NCBI GenBank assembly: GCA_018817995.1
Contig: JAHISW010000037.1
Span: 1-5,888 of the forward strand
DNA from: Patescibacteria group bacterium
GTDB taxonomy: Bacteria; Patescibacteriota; Minisyncoccia; JAHISW01; Tagabacteraceae
Direction of reading: 5' to 3'
Length of the DNA stretch: 5,888 nt
Shown here: positions 1 to 5,023 of the stretch, piece after piece
Numbering within the stretch: the stretch's first letter is position 1
Layout of the letters: each line of letters starts with the position of its first letter
The notes under the pieces: generated by a model
Database searches by the model: none
What the model saw: the letters and a program-made list of their open reading frames with translations, nothing else
Told to the model about the DNA's origin: nothing
Translations under genes and position numbers: made by a program

Positions 1-285
1 CGTAATCATATTTTTAATATAATCAGCATGTCCCGGACAATCAATATGAGCATAGTGTCTATTATTCGTCTCGTATTCGGAATGATGCAAGGCAATAGTA
101 ATACCCCTTGCCCTCTCCTCCGGAGCATTGTCAATATTATCAACAGACTCCATCTTGACTTTGTTCCCGGCCAAATTTAGACAATGCAAGATTGCCGCCG
201 TTAAAGTAGTTTTACCGTGGTCAACATGACCCATTGTGCCAACATTAACGTGTGGCTTGTTTCTCTCAAATTTTTCTGTTGCCAT
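1..285 (-). CDS. tuf: Elongation factor Tu, N-terminal part (runs off the left edge)
   Basis: EF-Tu is the cytoplasmic GTPase that delivers aminoacyl-tRNA to the ribosomal A site. The 95 visible residues begin MATEKFERNKPHVNVGTMGH and hold the G1 P-loop GHVDHGKT (residues 19-26), the switch I end ARGITI (59-64) and the G3 motif DCPGHADY (82-89). The rest of the GTPase domain and domains II and III lie outside the window. The start is the ATG at 283-285, matching the usual EF-Tu N-terminus. No Shine-Dalgarno sequence precedes it, only an AT-rich leader. After GITI the protein reads ALHHSEYET, where many bacteria have NTAHVEYET; this is a lineage-level difference rather than damage. It is the last str-operon gene, but about 880 bp of other material separates it from fusA, and it appears to have its own promoter at 362-389. 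Confidence 0.97.
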   Translation of the reverse strand, partial: MATEKFERNKPHVNVGTMGHVDHGKTTLTAAILHCLNLAGNKVKMESVDNIDNAPEERARGITIALHHSEYETNNRHYAHIDCPGHADYIKNMIT

Positions 286-361
286 ATATTTTAGTTTACT
301 TAATTTATAATTTAACCTTACTTGATAATAAAACAATGCTTCAAAAAAAGCAATATCCTAT

Positions 362-389
362 ATGATACATAAACCACAAAAATGGTCAA
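362..389 (-). promoter_or_regulatory. Probable tuf promoter
   Basis: On the minus strand a -35 box TTGACC (384-389) and a -10 box TATCAT (362-367) are 16 bp apart, which predicts a start near 355 and a tuf leader of about 70 nt. The leader is AT-rich, has no Shine-Dalgarno sequence, and begins with a weak hairpin (arms 337-341 and 348-352). The -35 box directly abuts the GC-rich hairpin at 390-404. This is inferred from boxes only. Confidence 0.5.
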
Positions 390-404
390 CCCCGCTGAGC
401 GGGG
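390..404 (-). terminator. GC-rich hairpin after hicA, possible terminator
   Basis: CCCCGCT and AGCGGGG form a perfect 7-bp inverted repeat around one base, starting 16 nt after the hicA stop codon. On the minus strand it is followed by TTGACCATTTTTG, a poor, interrupted U-tract, so termination may be weak. Its last base touches the predicted tuf -35 box. It could instead be a protein-binding palindrome at the tuf promoter. Confidence 0.4.
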
Positions 405-420
405 CAAGTAGCTACAACAA

Positions 421-609
421 TTATTTGATCTTGGGAACTCCCAAATCTCTACAAATCTTATTTGCAAGAAAATCGTCAACTTCTCGATGGCGTGGAACAG
501 TAGAAGTTTTATCGTTTTCTAAATTACAATAAACAGAGTGTTTCGCGCCTTCATAATATAGAAAGCATTTGTGTTCTTTAATGTGGTCTAAAAGTTTCTT
601 TCGTTTCAT
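421..609 (-). CDS. hicA: HicA-family toxin (mRNA interferase)
   Basis: A 62-residue protein resembling HicA, a small toxin with a double-stranded-RNA-binding-like fold that cleaves mRNA in the cytoplasm until held by HicB. The family pattern is visible: an N-terminal basic helix (KRKKLLDHIKEH), then GAKHSVY with His24 as the candidate catalytic histidine in the usual G-x-x-H position, then TVPRH (37-41) and a C-terminal helix with LANKICRDLGV. Length is normal for HicA. Its ATG (607-609) overlaps the hicB stop in an ATGA junction, so the two are translationally coupled, and no Shine-Dalgarno sequence is seen. The antitoxin gene comes first here, the reverse of the E. coli hicAB order but a known arrangement. 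The family call rests on motif recognition, not a profile search. Confidence 0.85.
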   Translation of the reverse strand: MKRKKLLDHIKEHKCFLYYEGAKHSVYCNLENDKTSTVPRHREVDDFLANKICRDLGVPKIK

Positions 610-845
610 GCTGGAACGGCAATCTGAATGATTTCTTTTTGTAATTGCGATTTGTGTCGCAATCCTAATCGTTTTTTAGAAATAGAACTATTAACTTTCA
701 AAATCAGACCAAAAGCATCTCTAAGGTTTTCTTTAACTTCTTTTTTTGTTCTTCCTTGAGTATTAACTCCCGGAATTTCTTCAATCCATGCAATATAGCG
801 GCCACCTCTTTTTTGATAAACTGCTGTAAATTCTCTTTTTAACAT
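606..845 (-). CDS. hicB: HicB-family antitoxin, short form
   Basis: A 79-residue protein that would bind and neutralise the HicA encoded directly downstream. Residues about 5-50 match the partial RNase-H-like HicB fold: a first strand (REFTAVYQKRGG), then YIAWIEEIPGVNTQGRT, the family's hallmark W-x-x-x-x-P-G-x-x-x-x-G-x-T spacing, then a helix (KKEVKENLRDAFGLIL). After residue 50 there is only a short basic tail ending QIAVPA, with no evident ribbon-helix-helix or helix-turn-helix domain. Autoregulation by direct DNA binding is therefore doubtful. The start is the ATG at 843-845, only 7 nt from a predicted -10 box, so the message may be leaderless. The ATGA overlap with hicA supports one operon. 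Confidence 0.85.
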   Translation of the reverse strand: MLKREFTAVYQKRGGRYIAWIEEIPGVNTQGRTKKEVKENLRDAFGLILKVNSSISKKRLGLRHKSQLQKEIIQIAVPA

Positions 846-852
846 ATGTCTA

Positions 853-882
853 ATTGTAATATATTATTCCTATTCCAGTCAA
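853..882 (-). promoter_or_regulatory. Probable hicBA promoter (leaderless start)
   Basis: On the minus strand TTGACT (877-882) and TACAAT (853-858) are separated by 18 bp. A start 6-7 nt after the -10 box falls at about 846, adjacent to the hicB ATG at 845, so the predicted mRNA has little or no leader. Palindrome copy A (911-941) lies about 30 bp upstream of the -35 box. Confidence 0.6.
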
Positions 883-910
883 ATCTACCTTGATTTTACC
901 GGAATACGCT

Positions 911-941
911 CCAACTATGGAAGTTCAACTTCCATAGTTGG
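911..941. repeat. Palindrome copy A (solitary), 31 bp perfect
   Basis: CCAACTATGGAAGTT (911-925), a central C (926), then the exact reverse complement (927-941). It has the same form as the three copies at the transposase locus but differs from them at two positions per arm (G for C, A for G in the left arm), and both are matched in the right arm. It lies between a terminator and the hicBA promoter, with no transposase gene beside it, as expected for a repeat mobilised in trans. Confidence 0.85.
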
Positions 942-953
942 TTGGGGAAAAAG

Positions 954-978
954 AAAAAAGGGCTCGGTCAAACGACCC
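954..978 (-). terminator. Intrinsic terminator downstream of fusA
   Basis: On the minus strand GGGTCG pairs with CGA-G-CCC, a 6-bp stem with one bulged G (C963 on the plus strand) and a six-base loop. A run of six U and then CUUUUU follows. Transcripts from fusA or from the promoter at 1038-1066 would end here. Confidence 0.6.
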
Positions 979-1031
979 CTCCTTTCCCTTCTTGTTTTAG
1001 TTTTTGTCAATTTGACTTTCTGTAAATTCTG
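954..1031 (-). ncRNA. Predicted short transcript of about 78 nt, function unknown
   Basis: The near-consensus promoter at 1038-1066 predicts a start near 1031, and the terminator at 954-978 would end the RNA about 78 nt later. No convincing gene lies between. The RNA holds an 11-nt palindrome GTCAAATTGAC (1006-1016) and a textbook Shine-Dalgarno sequence AAGGAGG (978-984). The only start codon at proper spacing is a TTG at 969-971, which would give just 18 codons that run through the terminator. It may be a small RNA, an attenuator leader, or the stranded leader of a gene once located here. No expression evidence is available. Confidence 0.3.
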
Positions 1032-1037
1032 CTTTTA

Positions 1038-1066
1038 ACTATACCTGATTACACCAATTTTGTCAA
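1038..1066 (-). promoter_or_regulatory. Near-consensus sigma-70-type promoter behind fusA
   Basis: TTGACA (1061-1066) and TATAGT (1038-1043) on the minus strand are separated by 17 bp, the best promoter match in the window. It begins just after the possible small ORF ends (1069). The first downstream gene is hicB, but a terminator at 954-978 and a second promoter at 853-882 intervene. Confidence 0.65.
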
Positions 1067-1068
1067 GC

Positions 1069-1170
1069 TCACAACGGCAAGTTTTCTAAATCTGCCTCAA
1101 AATCAAGAGAGTCATCAAAGGCATGCTCGCTAAATAAGATCTCTTCGTTGGTATCAGTTTGCTCGTCCAT
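1069..1170 (-). CDS. Possible 33-residue acidic microprotein after fusA
   Basis: An ATG one base after the fusA stop opens 33 codons ending in TGA. The product begins MDEQTDTNEEILFSEHAF and ends LENLPL. Twelve of 33 residues are Asp or Glu, and none is Lys or Arg, so it would be strongly acidic. A purine-rich AAGGAAGG lies 11 nt before the ATG, but it also encodes the lysine-rich end of EF-G and may be incidental. The one-base spacing favours translational coupling with fusA. I recognise no family. It may be a chance ORF; conservation next to fusA in relatives would decide. Confidence 0.4.
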   Translation of the reverse strand: MDEQTDTNEEILFSEHAFDDSLDFEADLENLPL

Positions 1171-1171
1171 T

Positions 1172-3253
1172 TTATTTTTTTCCTTCCTTAATCAACTCCG
1201 CGATATTTTCGGGCACTTTTTCGTAGTGGTCAAATTCCATATTAAAACTGGCCCTTCCTTCGGTCAAAGAACGCAAGGTCGTAACATAACCAAACATATC
1301 AGAAAGAGGAACTTTGGCGCTAATAATTTTCAAATTCGCTCTATCTTCAATGCCCTCTATTTGGCCCCTTTTGGAATTCAAACTACCCGTAACATCTCCA
1401 AGAAATTTATCCGGCGCAATTACTTCAACTTTCATAATGGGTTCCAGTAATACAGCATTGGCGCTTTTGGCCGCTGCTTGCAATGCTATGGAACCGGCAA
1501 TCTTGAAAGCGGATTCGGACGAGTCAACATCATGAAAAGACCCGTCGTAAAGTTCCACCGACAAATCAACCAAAGGAAACCCCGCAACAACGCCTTTTTC
1601 TGTCGCCTCCTTTACCCCTTTTTCCACCGCAGGAATATACTCTTGCGGAATAATGCCTCCTTTTATGGAATTGATAAATTCAAAACCCTCGCCACGTTCT
1701 TTTGGTTTAACTCTCAGCCAAACATGACCGTATTGACCTCGCCCGCCGGACTGGCGAACATATTTTCCTTCTCTCTGGGCCTCTCCCGTAATTGTCTCCT
1801 TGTAAGCGACTTGCGGTCTGCCAACACTGGCGTCAACATGAAACTCCCTTCTCATTCTCTCCACCAAAACTTCCAGATGAAGCTCCCCCATACCGGAAAT
1901 AATCGTCTCCATGGTTTCTTGATCTGTTTTTATTTTGAAAGTAGGATCTTCTTCCGAAAGACGGTGAAGGGCCATACTCATTTTTTCCTGATCCGCTTTT
2001 GTTTTTGGTTCAATACGCATAGAAACAACAACCTCGGGAGATTCAATTCCTTCCAAAATAATAGGGGTATCTTCCGCGCACAAAGTATCGCCCGTTCTGG
2101 TATTTTTTAACCCAACTATCGCGCCAATGTCACCACTATATACTTCTTTTACCTCTTCACGGTCATTGGCGTGCATACGCAAAATACGGCCAATTCTTTC
2201 TTTTCTGCCCGTGCGAGCGTTCAAAACATAAGAACCGGATGTCAGTGTCCCGGAGTAAACTCTAAAATAAACCAACTGCCCGACAAAAGGGTCCGTCTGC
2301 AATTTAAACGCCAAAGCGCAAAAAGAATCGGAGTCACTGGGCGCCCTTGTTATTTCTTCATTGTTCTTTGGATTTACGCCCACAATTGCCGGCATGTCCA
2401 AAGGGCTGGGCAAGAAATCAATAACAGCATCAAGAACAAGTTGGACTCCCTTGTTTTTCAACGCGGAACCACAAAAAACGGGAACTAGTTTGTAAGCAAT
2501 ACAAGCTTTCCTCATCGCCTGTTTTAATTCATCAACAGAAACCTCCTGACCATCAAGATATTTCTCAAGCGAAACGTCATCTGACTCGCAAATTTTTTCC
2601 ACCATAATAGAGCGCCATTTTTCAGCATCCCCCTTCAAATTGTCAGGGATATCTTCCTCTCTCACTTTTTCGCCCTTGTCCCCATCAAAATAAATGGCTT
2701 TCATTTTTAGTAAGTCAACAACGCCTTTCAATTCCGACTCAATGCCAATTGGAAAATTCATCACAACAGCATTTGGAGTTAATCTTTCTTTTATGGAATC
2801 AAAACTTCTCTCAAAACTGGCGCCCATCCTGTCCAGCTTATTTATAAAACACATTCTAGGAACATTATATTTGTCCGCCTGCCTCCAAACAGTTTCGGAT
2901 TGTGGCTCAACGCCAGCAACGCCATCGAATACAACAACGGCTCCATCCAGCACCCGCAAAGAGCGTTCAACTTCAATAGTAAAATCAACATGCCCAGGGG
3001 TATCTATAATATTGAATCTGTGCTCGTTTTCTTTTGTCCCCCAAAAACACGTAGTCGCCGCCGAGGTTATTGTAATACCTCTTTCTTGCTCCTGCTCCAT
3101 CCAATCCATGATAGCCTCCCCTTCATGAACTTCGCCTATCTTATGGGAAACGCCAGTATAAAAAAGCACCCGTTCGGTAACGGTTGTTTTACCCGCGTCA
3201 ATATGGGCAATAATGCCTATATCTCTTGTTTTTTCTACCGGATATTCCCTCAT
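1172..3253 (-). CDS. fusA: Elongation factor G
   Basis: EF-G is the GTPase that drives tRNA-mRNA translocation and, with RRF, ribosome recycling. The 693-residue product is full length for bacteria. Seen in order: G1 AHIDAGKTT (16-24), switch I end RGITITSAATT, G3 DTPGHVD (84-90), G4 NKLD (138-141) and G5 GSALKNKGV, followed by domains II and III. Domain IV opens with SGGRGQYGHV and has the decoding-site tip GSFHDVDSSE with its histidine near residue 574. Domain V ends HYEKVPENIAELIKEGKK. I chose the ATG at 3251-3253 because MREYPVEKTRDIG aligns with usual EF-G starts. A GTG at 3260-3262 would add only three residues and overlap rpsG. The gap from the rpsG stop is 2 nt, consistent with coupling in the str operon. 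Plus-strand frames here are shadows. Confidence 0.98.
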   Translation of the reverse strand: MREYPVEKTRDIGIIAHIDAGKTTVTERVLFYTGVSHKIGEVHEGEAIMDWMEQEQERGITITSAATTCFWGTKENEHRFNIIDTPGHVDFTIEVERSLRVLDGAVVVFDGVAGVEPQSETVWRQADKYNVPRMCFINKLDRMGASFERSFDSIKERLTPNAVVMNFPIGIESELKGVVDLLKMKAIYFDGDKGEKVREEDIPDNLKGDAEKWRSIMVEKICESDDVSLEKYLDGQEVSVDELKQAMRKACIAYKLVPVFCGSALKNKGVQLVLDAVIDFLPSPLDMPAIVGVNPKNNEEITRAPSDSDSFCALAFKLQTDPFVGQLVYFRVYSGTLTSGSYVLNARTGRKERIGRILRMHANDREEVKEVYSGDIGAIVGLKNTRTGDTLCAEDTPIILEGIESPEVVVSMRIEPKTKADQEKMSMALHRLSEEDPTFKIKTDQETMETIISGMGELHLEVLVERMRREFHVDASVGRPQVAYKETITGEAQREGKYVRQSGGRGQYGHVWLRVKPKERGEGFEFINSIKGGIIPQEYIPAVEKGVKEATEKGVVAGFPLVDLSVELYDGSFHDVDSSESAFKIAGSIALQAAAKSANAVLLEPIMKVEVIAPDKFLGDVTGSLNSKRGQIEGIEDRANLKIISAKVPLSDMFGYVTTLRSLTEGRASFNMEFDHYEKVPENIAELIKEGKK

Positions 3254-3255
3254 AA

Positions 3256-3723
3256 TTACCACGCGAAGTGCGCGAACGCCTTATTTGATTCCGCCATCTT
3301 GCGCATATTTTCTCTTTTCTTTATAGCGTCCCCTTCATTTTTGGATGCTAAAATTAATTCTTCGGCAAGTTTTTTATACATTGGCTTGCCTTTTTTTGAT
3401 TTGGCCGCCCCTATAAGCCAGCGGATAGCCAAACTCATGCCTCTGTTTGAAGAAACTTCGCGAGGAACCTGGTAATTGGCCCCCCCAACTCGCCTTGAAC
3501 GGACCTCCAAAAGAGGGGTCGTATTTCTCAGGGCTGTTTCAAAAATATCAAGCGCGTCTTTTTTTGTCTGTTTGCCCATTTCGTCAAGAGCGGAATAGAC
3601 AATCTTTCGTGCGACGGATTTCTTGCCACCTTGCATTACATAATTGGAAAACATCTCCACATTTAAGGAGCCATATTTAGTATCCGGTTTTCTTATATTT
3701 TTTTTCTTTATTCTTCTTCTCAT
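3256..3723 (-). CDS. rpsG: Small-subunit ribosomal protein S7 (uS7)
   Basis: S7 binds the 3' major domain of 16S rRNA, nucleates assembly of the 30S head and lines the exit-site tRNA channel. The product is 155 residues, the normal length. Features seen are the basic N-terminus (MRRRIKKK), the region around MQGGKKSVARKIVYSAL, the signature area VRSRRVGGANYQVPREV (the beta-hairpin that contacts RNA and tRNA), then RGMSLAIRWLIGAAK and the C-terminal helix RENMRKMAESNKAFAHFAW. Its ATG (3721-3723) overlaps the rpsL stop as ATGA, and fusA begins 2 nt after its stop, so translation of the three is probably coupled. No S7-binding autoregulatory structure can be pointed to in these junctions. Confidence 0.97.
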   Translation of the reverse strand: MRRRIKKKNIRKPDTKYGSLNVEMFSNYVMQGGKKSVARKIVYSALDEMGKQTKKDALDIFETALRNTTPLLEVRSRRVGGANYQVPREVSSNRGMSLAIRWLIGAAKSKKGKPMYKKLAEELILASKNEGDAIKKRENMRKMAESNKAFAHFAW

Positions 3724-4136
3724 GCTACTTTTTCTTTTTTGGCTCCGTATTTGGAACGCTTTTGTTTTCTCCCTTCAACACCGGTGGTATCAAGCACGCC
3801 TCTGACAATATGATATCTAACGCCAGGCAAGTCTTTCACTCTGCCACCGCGCAAAAGAACAACCGAGTGCTCCTGTAGTGTGTGCCCCTCGCCGGGTATA
3901 TAAGCGGTAACTTCCATTCCGTTGGCAAGCCGCACCCTGGCAATTTTACGCAAAGCGGAGTTGGGCTTTTTAGGCGTGGTTGTTTTCACGCTTAAACAAA
4001 CGCCTCTCTTAAAAGGCGACGCGTAAAAAGTCGGTTTGTTTTTTTTGATATTGAAACCGCGCCTCAAAGCAACGGCCTTCGGTTTTCTAACCTGCCTTCT
4101 CCTTTTTCTTTTTACTAACTGATTAATCGTCGGCAT
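3720..4136 (-). CDS. rpsL: Small-subunit ribosomal protein S12 (uS12), with insertion
   Basis: S12 sits at the decoding centre of the 30S subunit and helps monitor codon-anticodon pairing. The family core is clear: MPTINQLVKRKRR, KRGVCLSVKTTTPKKPNSAL (the streptomycin-associated lysine region, unmutated), GEGHTLQEHSVVLLRGGRVKDLPGVRYH and the tail RKQKRSKYG. The product has 138 residues against about 124 in E. coli. The excess is mainly a basic insertion at residues about 25-40 (RRGFNIKKNKPTFYAS) ahead of PFKRGVC, where E. coli has three residues; from memory, similar insertions occur in Patescibacteria. It is the first str-operon gene, behind a terminator and an AT-rich promoter region, and has no Shine-Dalgarno sequence. 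The stop is TGA, shared with the rpsG start, which shows UGA means stop here. Confidence 0.97.
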   Translation of the reverse strand: MPTINQLVKRKRRRQVRKPKAVALRRGFNIKKNKPTFYASPFKRGVCLSVKTTTPKKPNSALRKIARVRLANGMEVTAYIPGEGHTLQEHSVVLLRGGRVKDLPGVRYHIVRGVLDTTGVEGRKQKRSKYGAKKEKVA

Positions 4137-4147
4137 GTTTTATATAA

Positions 4148-4190
4148 ATAATACACTACAATTTTACAAAATAAAATGCAAGACTCGCAA
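4148..4190 (-). promoter_or_regulatory. str operon promoter region (box choice uncertain)
   Basis: The AT-rich stretch between the upstream terminator and rpsL offers two readings. TTGCGA (4185-4190) and TAAAAT (4161-4166) with an 18-bp spacer give a leader of roughly 18 nt. Alternatively, a -10 box TATTAT (4148-4153) with no good -35 would leave a leader of about 5 nt. Either way no Shine-Dalgarno sequence precedes the rpsL ATG. Confidence 0.4.
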
Positions 4191-4217
4191 AAAAGACGCC
4201 CATCATAAATGAGCGCC
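4189..4217 (-). terminator. Intrinsic terminator of the 182-residue gene
   Basis: On the minus strand GGCGCTCAT (4209-4217) pairs over nine positions, two of them G-U, with ATGGGCGTC (4195-4203) around a 5-nt loop. Six U follow (4189-4194). It separates the upstream gene from the str operon. Its U-tract touches one candidate -35 box of rpsL. Confidence 0.85.
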
Positions 4218-4275
4218 TGTTTCTTATTTAATTAAATTCAAAAGGAGGAAATTCCACATATGAAAATATCCGTCT

Positions 4276-4824
4276 CTAATTTTTTAGCATCTTCCTATGG
4301 GCATCATCAAGTAATTCCTTGAGATACATTTCTCGCGACTCCAAACTCTCTATCCTTCTTTCCATTTCTTCAACTTCCGGATAGAGAATATTGCGCTGGA
4401 TTCTTTTGGCGATAACCAGAATTTCCTGTATTCTTATATCTGTTTCTCTTGCCACTTCATACCATTTTTTACCAGAGGCACTGTAAGACAAAAGAAAATT
4501 TTTAACACTGGGGAATTCATGGATGTACCTATAAAATTTTCCGTCATACCCTCTCAGTTCAAACACAAAAAAACCAGAACAAACGACGCGCGCAATAGAA
4601 CAACGATCATGATCTCTATCTGTCCATTCACACAATGACTGGACAAACTGATCCATCTGAACTTCAAACTTCCATGTTTCCTTTCTCAACTTATTCAAAT
4701 CAAGTTGAACTTCCTTCATTGCCTCTTCAAGAACAGAAACCCAAAAATCAAGCCATTTATCTTCTGTCTTGAAGCCAGCATCCCGCCATGGTTTTTGCCC
4801 GGAATATTTTCTCTCTTCCTCCAT
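4276..4824 (-). CDS. Uncharacterised 182-residue protein with C-terminal coiled coil
   Basis: I do not recognise a family. The protein is charged and has no signal peptide or membrane segment, so it is likely cytoplasmic. Three parts can be seen. Residues about 1-60 are helical and rich in Trp and Lys (KPWRDAGFKTEDKWLDFWVSV). A central, probably beta-containing part includes VVCSGFFVFELRGYDGKFYRYIHEF. The C-terminal third is a long amphipathic helix with heptad-like spacing (VEEMERRIESLESREMYLKELL), a likely coiled coil for self-association. The ATG at 4822-4824 is well supported by AGGAGG (4831-4836) six bases upstream, the only textbook Shine-Dalgarno at a credible start in the window. It has its own candidate promoter, a leader of about 117 nt and a strong terminator, so it is a single-gene unit. 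Composition matches the neighbours. Confidence 0.75.
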   Translation of the reverse strand: MEEERKYSGQKPWRDAGFKTEDKWLDFWVSVLEEAMKEVQLDLNKLRKETWKFEVQMDQFVQSLCEWTDRDHDRCSIARVVCSGFFVFELRGYDGKFYRYIHEFPSVKNFLLSYSASGKKWYEVARETDIRIQEILVIAKRIQRNILYPEVEEMERRIESLESREMYLKELLDDAHRKMLKN

Positions 4825-4836
4825 CTCTCTCCTCCT

Positions 4837-4941
4837 CTTCTCTTCGCGATTTTTCTTTGCAACTTGTCACGCCCAATGCGAGCATGTTCAAAGAACCACC
4901 CAAAGAGCCGTTTTGACAGTCAAGTTCTCAAAAAACTCGCC
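4837..4941 (-). promoter_or_regulatory. Long leader with boxA-like motifs before the 182-residue gene
   Basis: The predicted 5' leader has several short ordered elements on the minus strand. They are a perfect 11-nt palindrome TTGACTGTCAA (4913-4923), GGCTCTTTG (4901-4909) and GGTTCTTTGAACA, whose core GTTCTTTGAAC (4886-4896) can form a 4-bp hairpin. The repeated G-Y-TCTTTG resembles the boxA antitermination element of rRNA leaders (E. coli GCTCTTTAACA). Whether this is functional, and whether the leader is a regulatory RNA, is unknown. Confidence 0.35.
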
Positions 4942-4947
4942 ACCCAT

Positions 4948-4975
4948 AAGATACCACAGAAAAAAACAATGTCCA
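4948..4975 (-). promoter_or_regulatory. Candidate promoter of the 182-residue gene
   Basis: TGGACA (4970-4975) and TATCTT (4948-4953), 16 bp apart on the minus strand, with TGG directly before the -10 box (extended -10). The predicted start is near 4941. Palindrome copy B begins only 5 bp upstream of the -35 box, so the transposon unit abuts this promoter without breaking it. Confidence 0.4.
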
Positions 4976-4979
4976 CCCC

Positions 4980-5008
4980 CAACTATCGAGGTTGAACCTC
5001 AATAGTTG
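4980..5008. repeat. Palindrome copy B, left end of transposase unit
   Basis: CAACTATCGAGGTT (4980-4993), central G (4994), AACCTCAATAGTTG (4995-5008). The arms match except for one C-A opposition (4987 and 5001 on the plus strand), which becomes a tolerated G-U pair in minus-strand RNA. The central G makes it inverted relative to copies A, C and D. It ends 15 bp before the transposase ATG. Confidence 0.85.
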
Positions 5009-5023
5009 TATTATAGAAACAAT

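Noticed and set aside
3254..3262. GTG start of fusA at 3260-3262
   Set aside because: It would add MVI before a start that already matches the family and would overlap the rpsG stop; the ATG at 3251-3253 fits better.
1148..3680. Several plus-strand frames of 70-210 codons opposite fusA and rpsG
   Set aside because: They lie antisense to clearly conserved EF-G and S7 coding sequence, have low-complexity or odd composition and no start signals; they are shadows.
4242..4322. Plus-strand AAGGAGG (4242-4248) followed by an ATG at 4260 and 20 codons
   Set aside because: The spacing is long (11 nt), no promoter is evident and the peptide is antisense to the end of the 182-residue gene. Probably chance, though the motif is perfect.
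4705..5005. Two plus-strand frames of 78 and 96 codons over the start and leader of the 182-residue gene
   Set aside because: They overlap a gene with a strong ribosome site and a candidate promoter on the other strand, and their peptides look like translated leader sequence.
5006..5023. TTG start of the transposase at 5006
   Set aside because: The extra six residues (MYYRNN) are encoded partly by the palindrome and match no family N-terminus; the ATG at 5024 is better.
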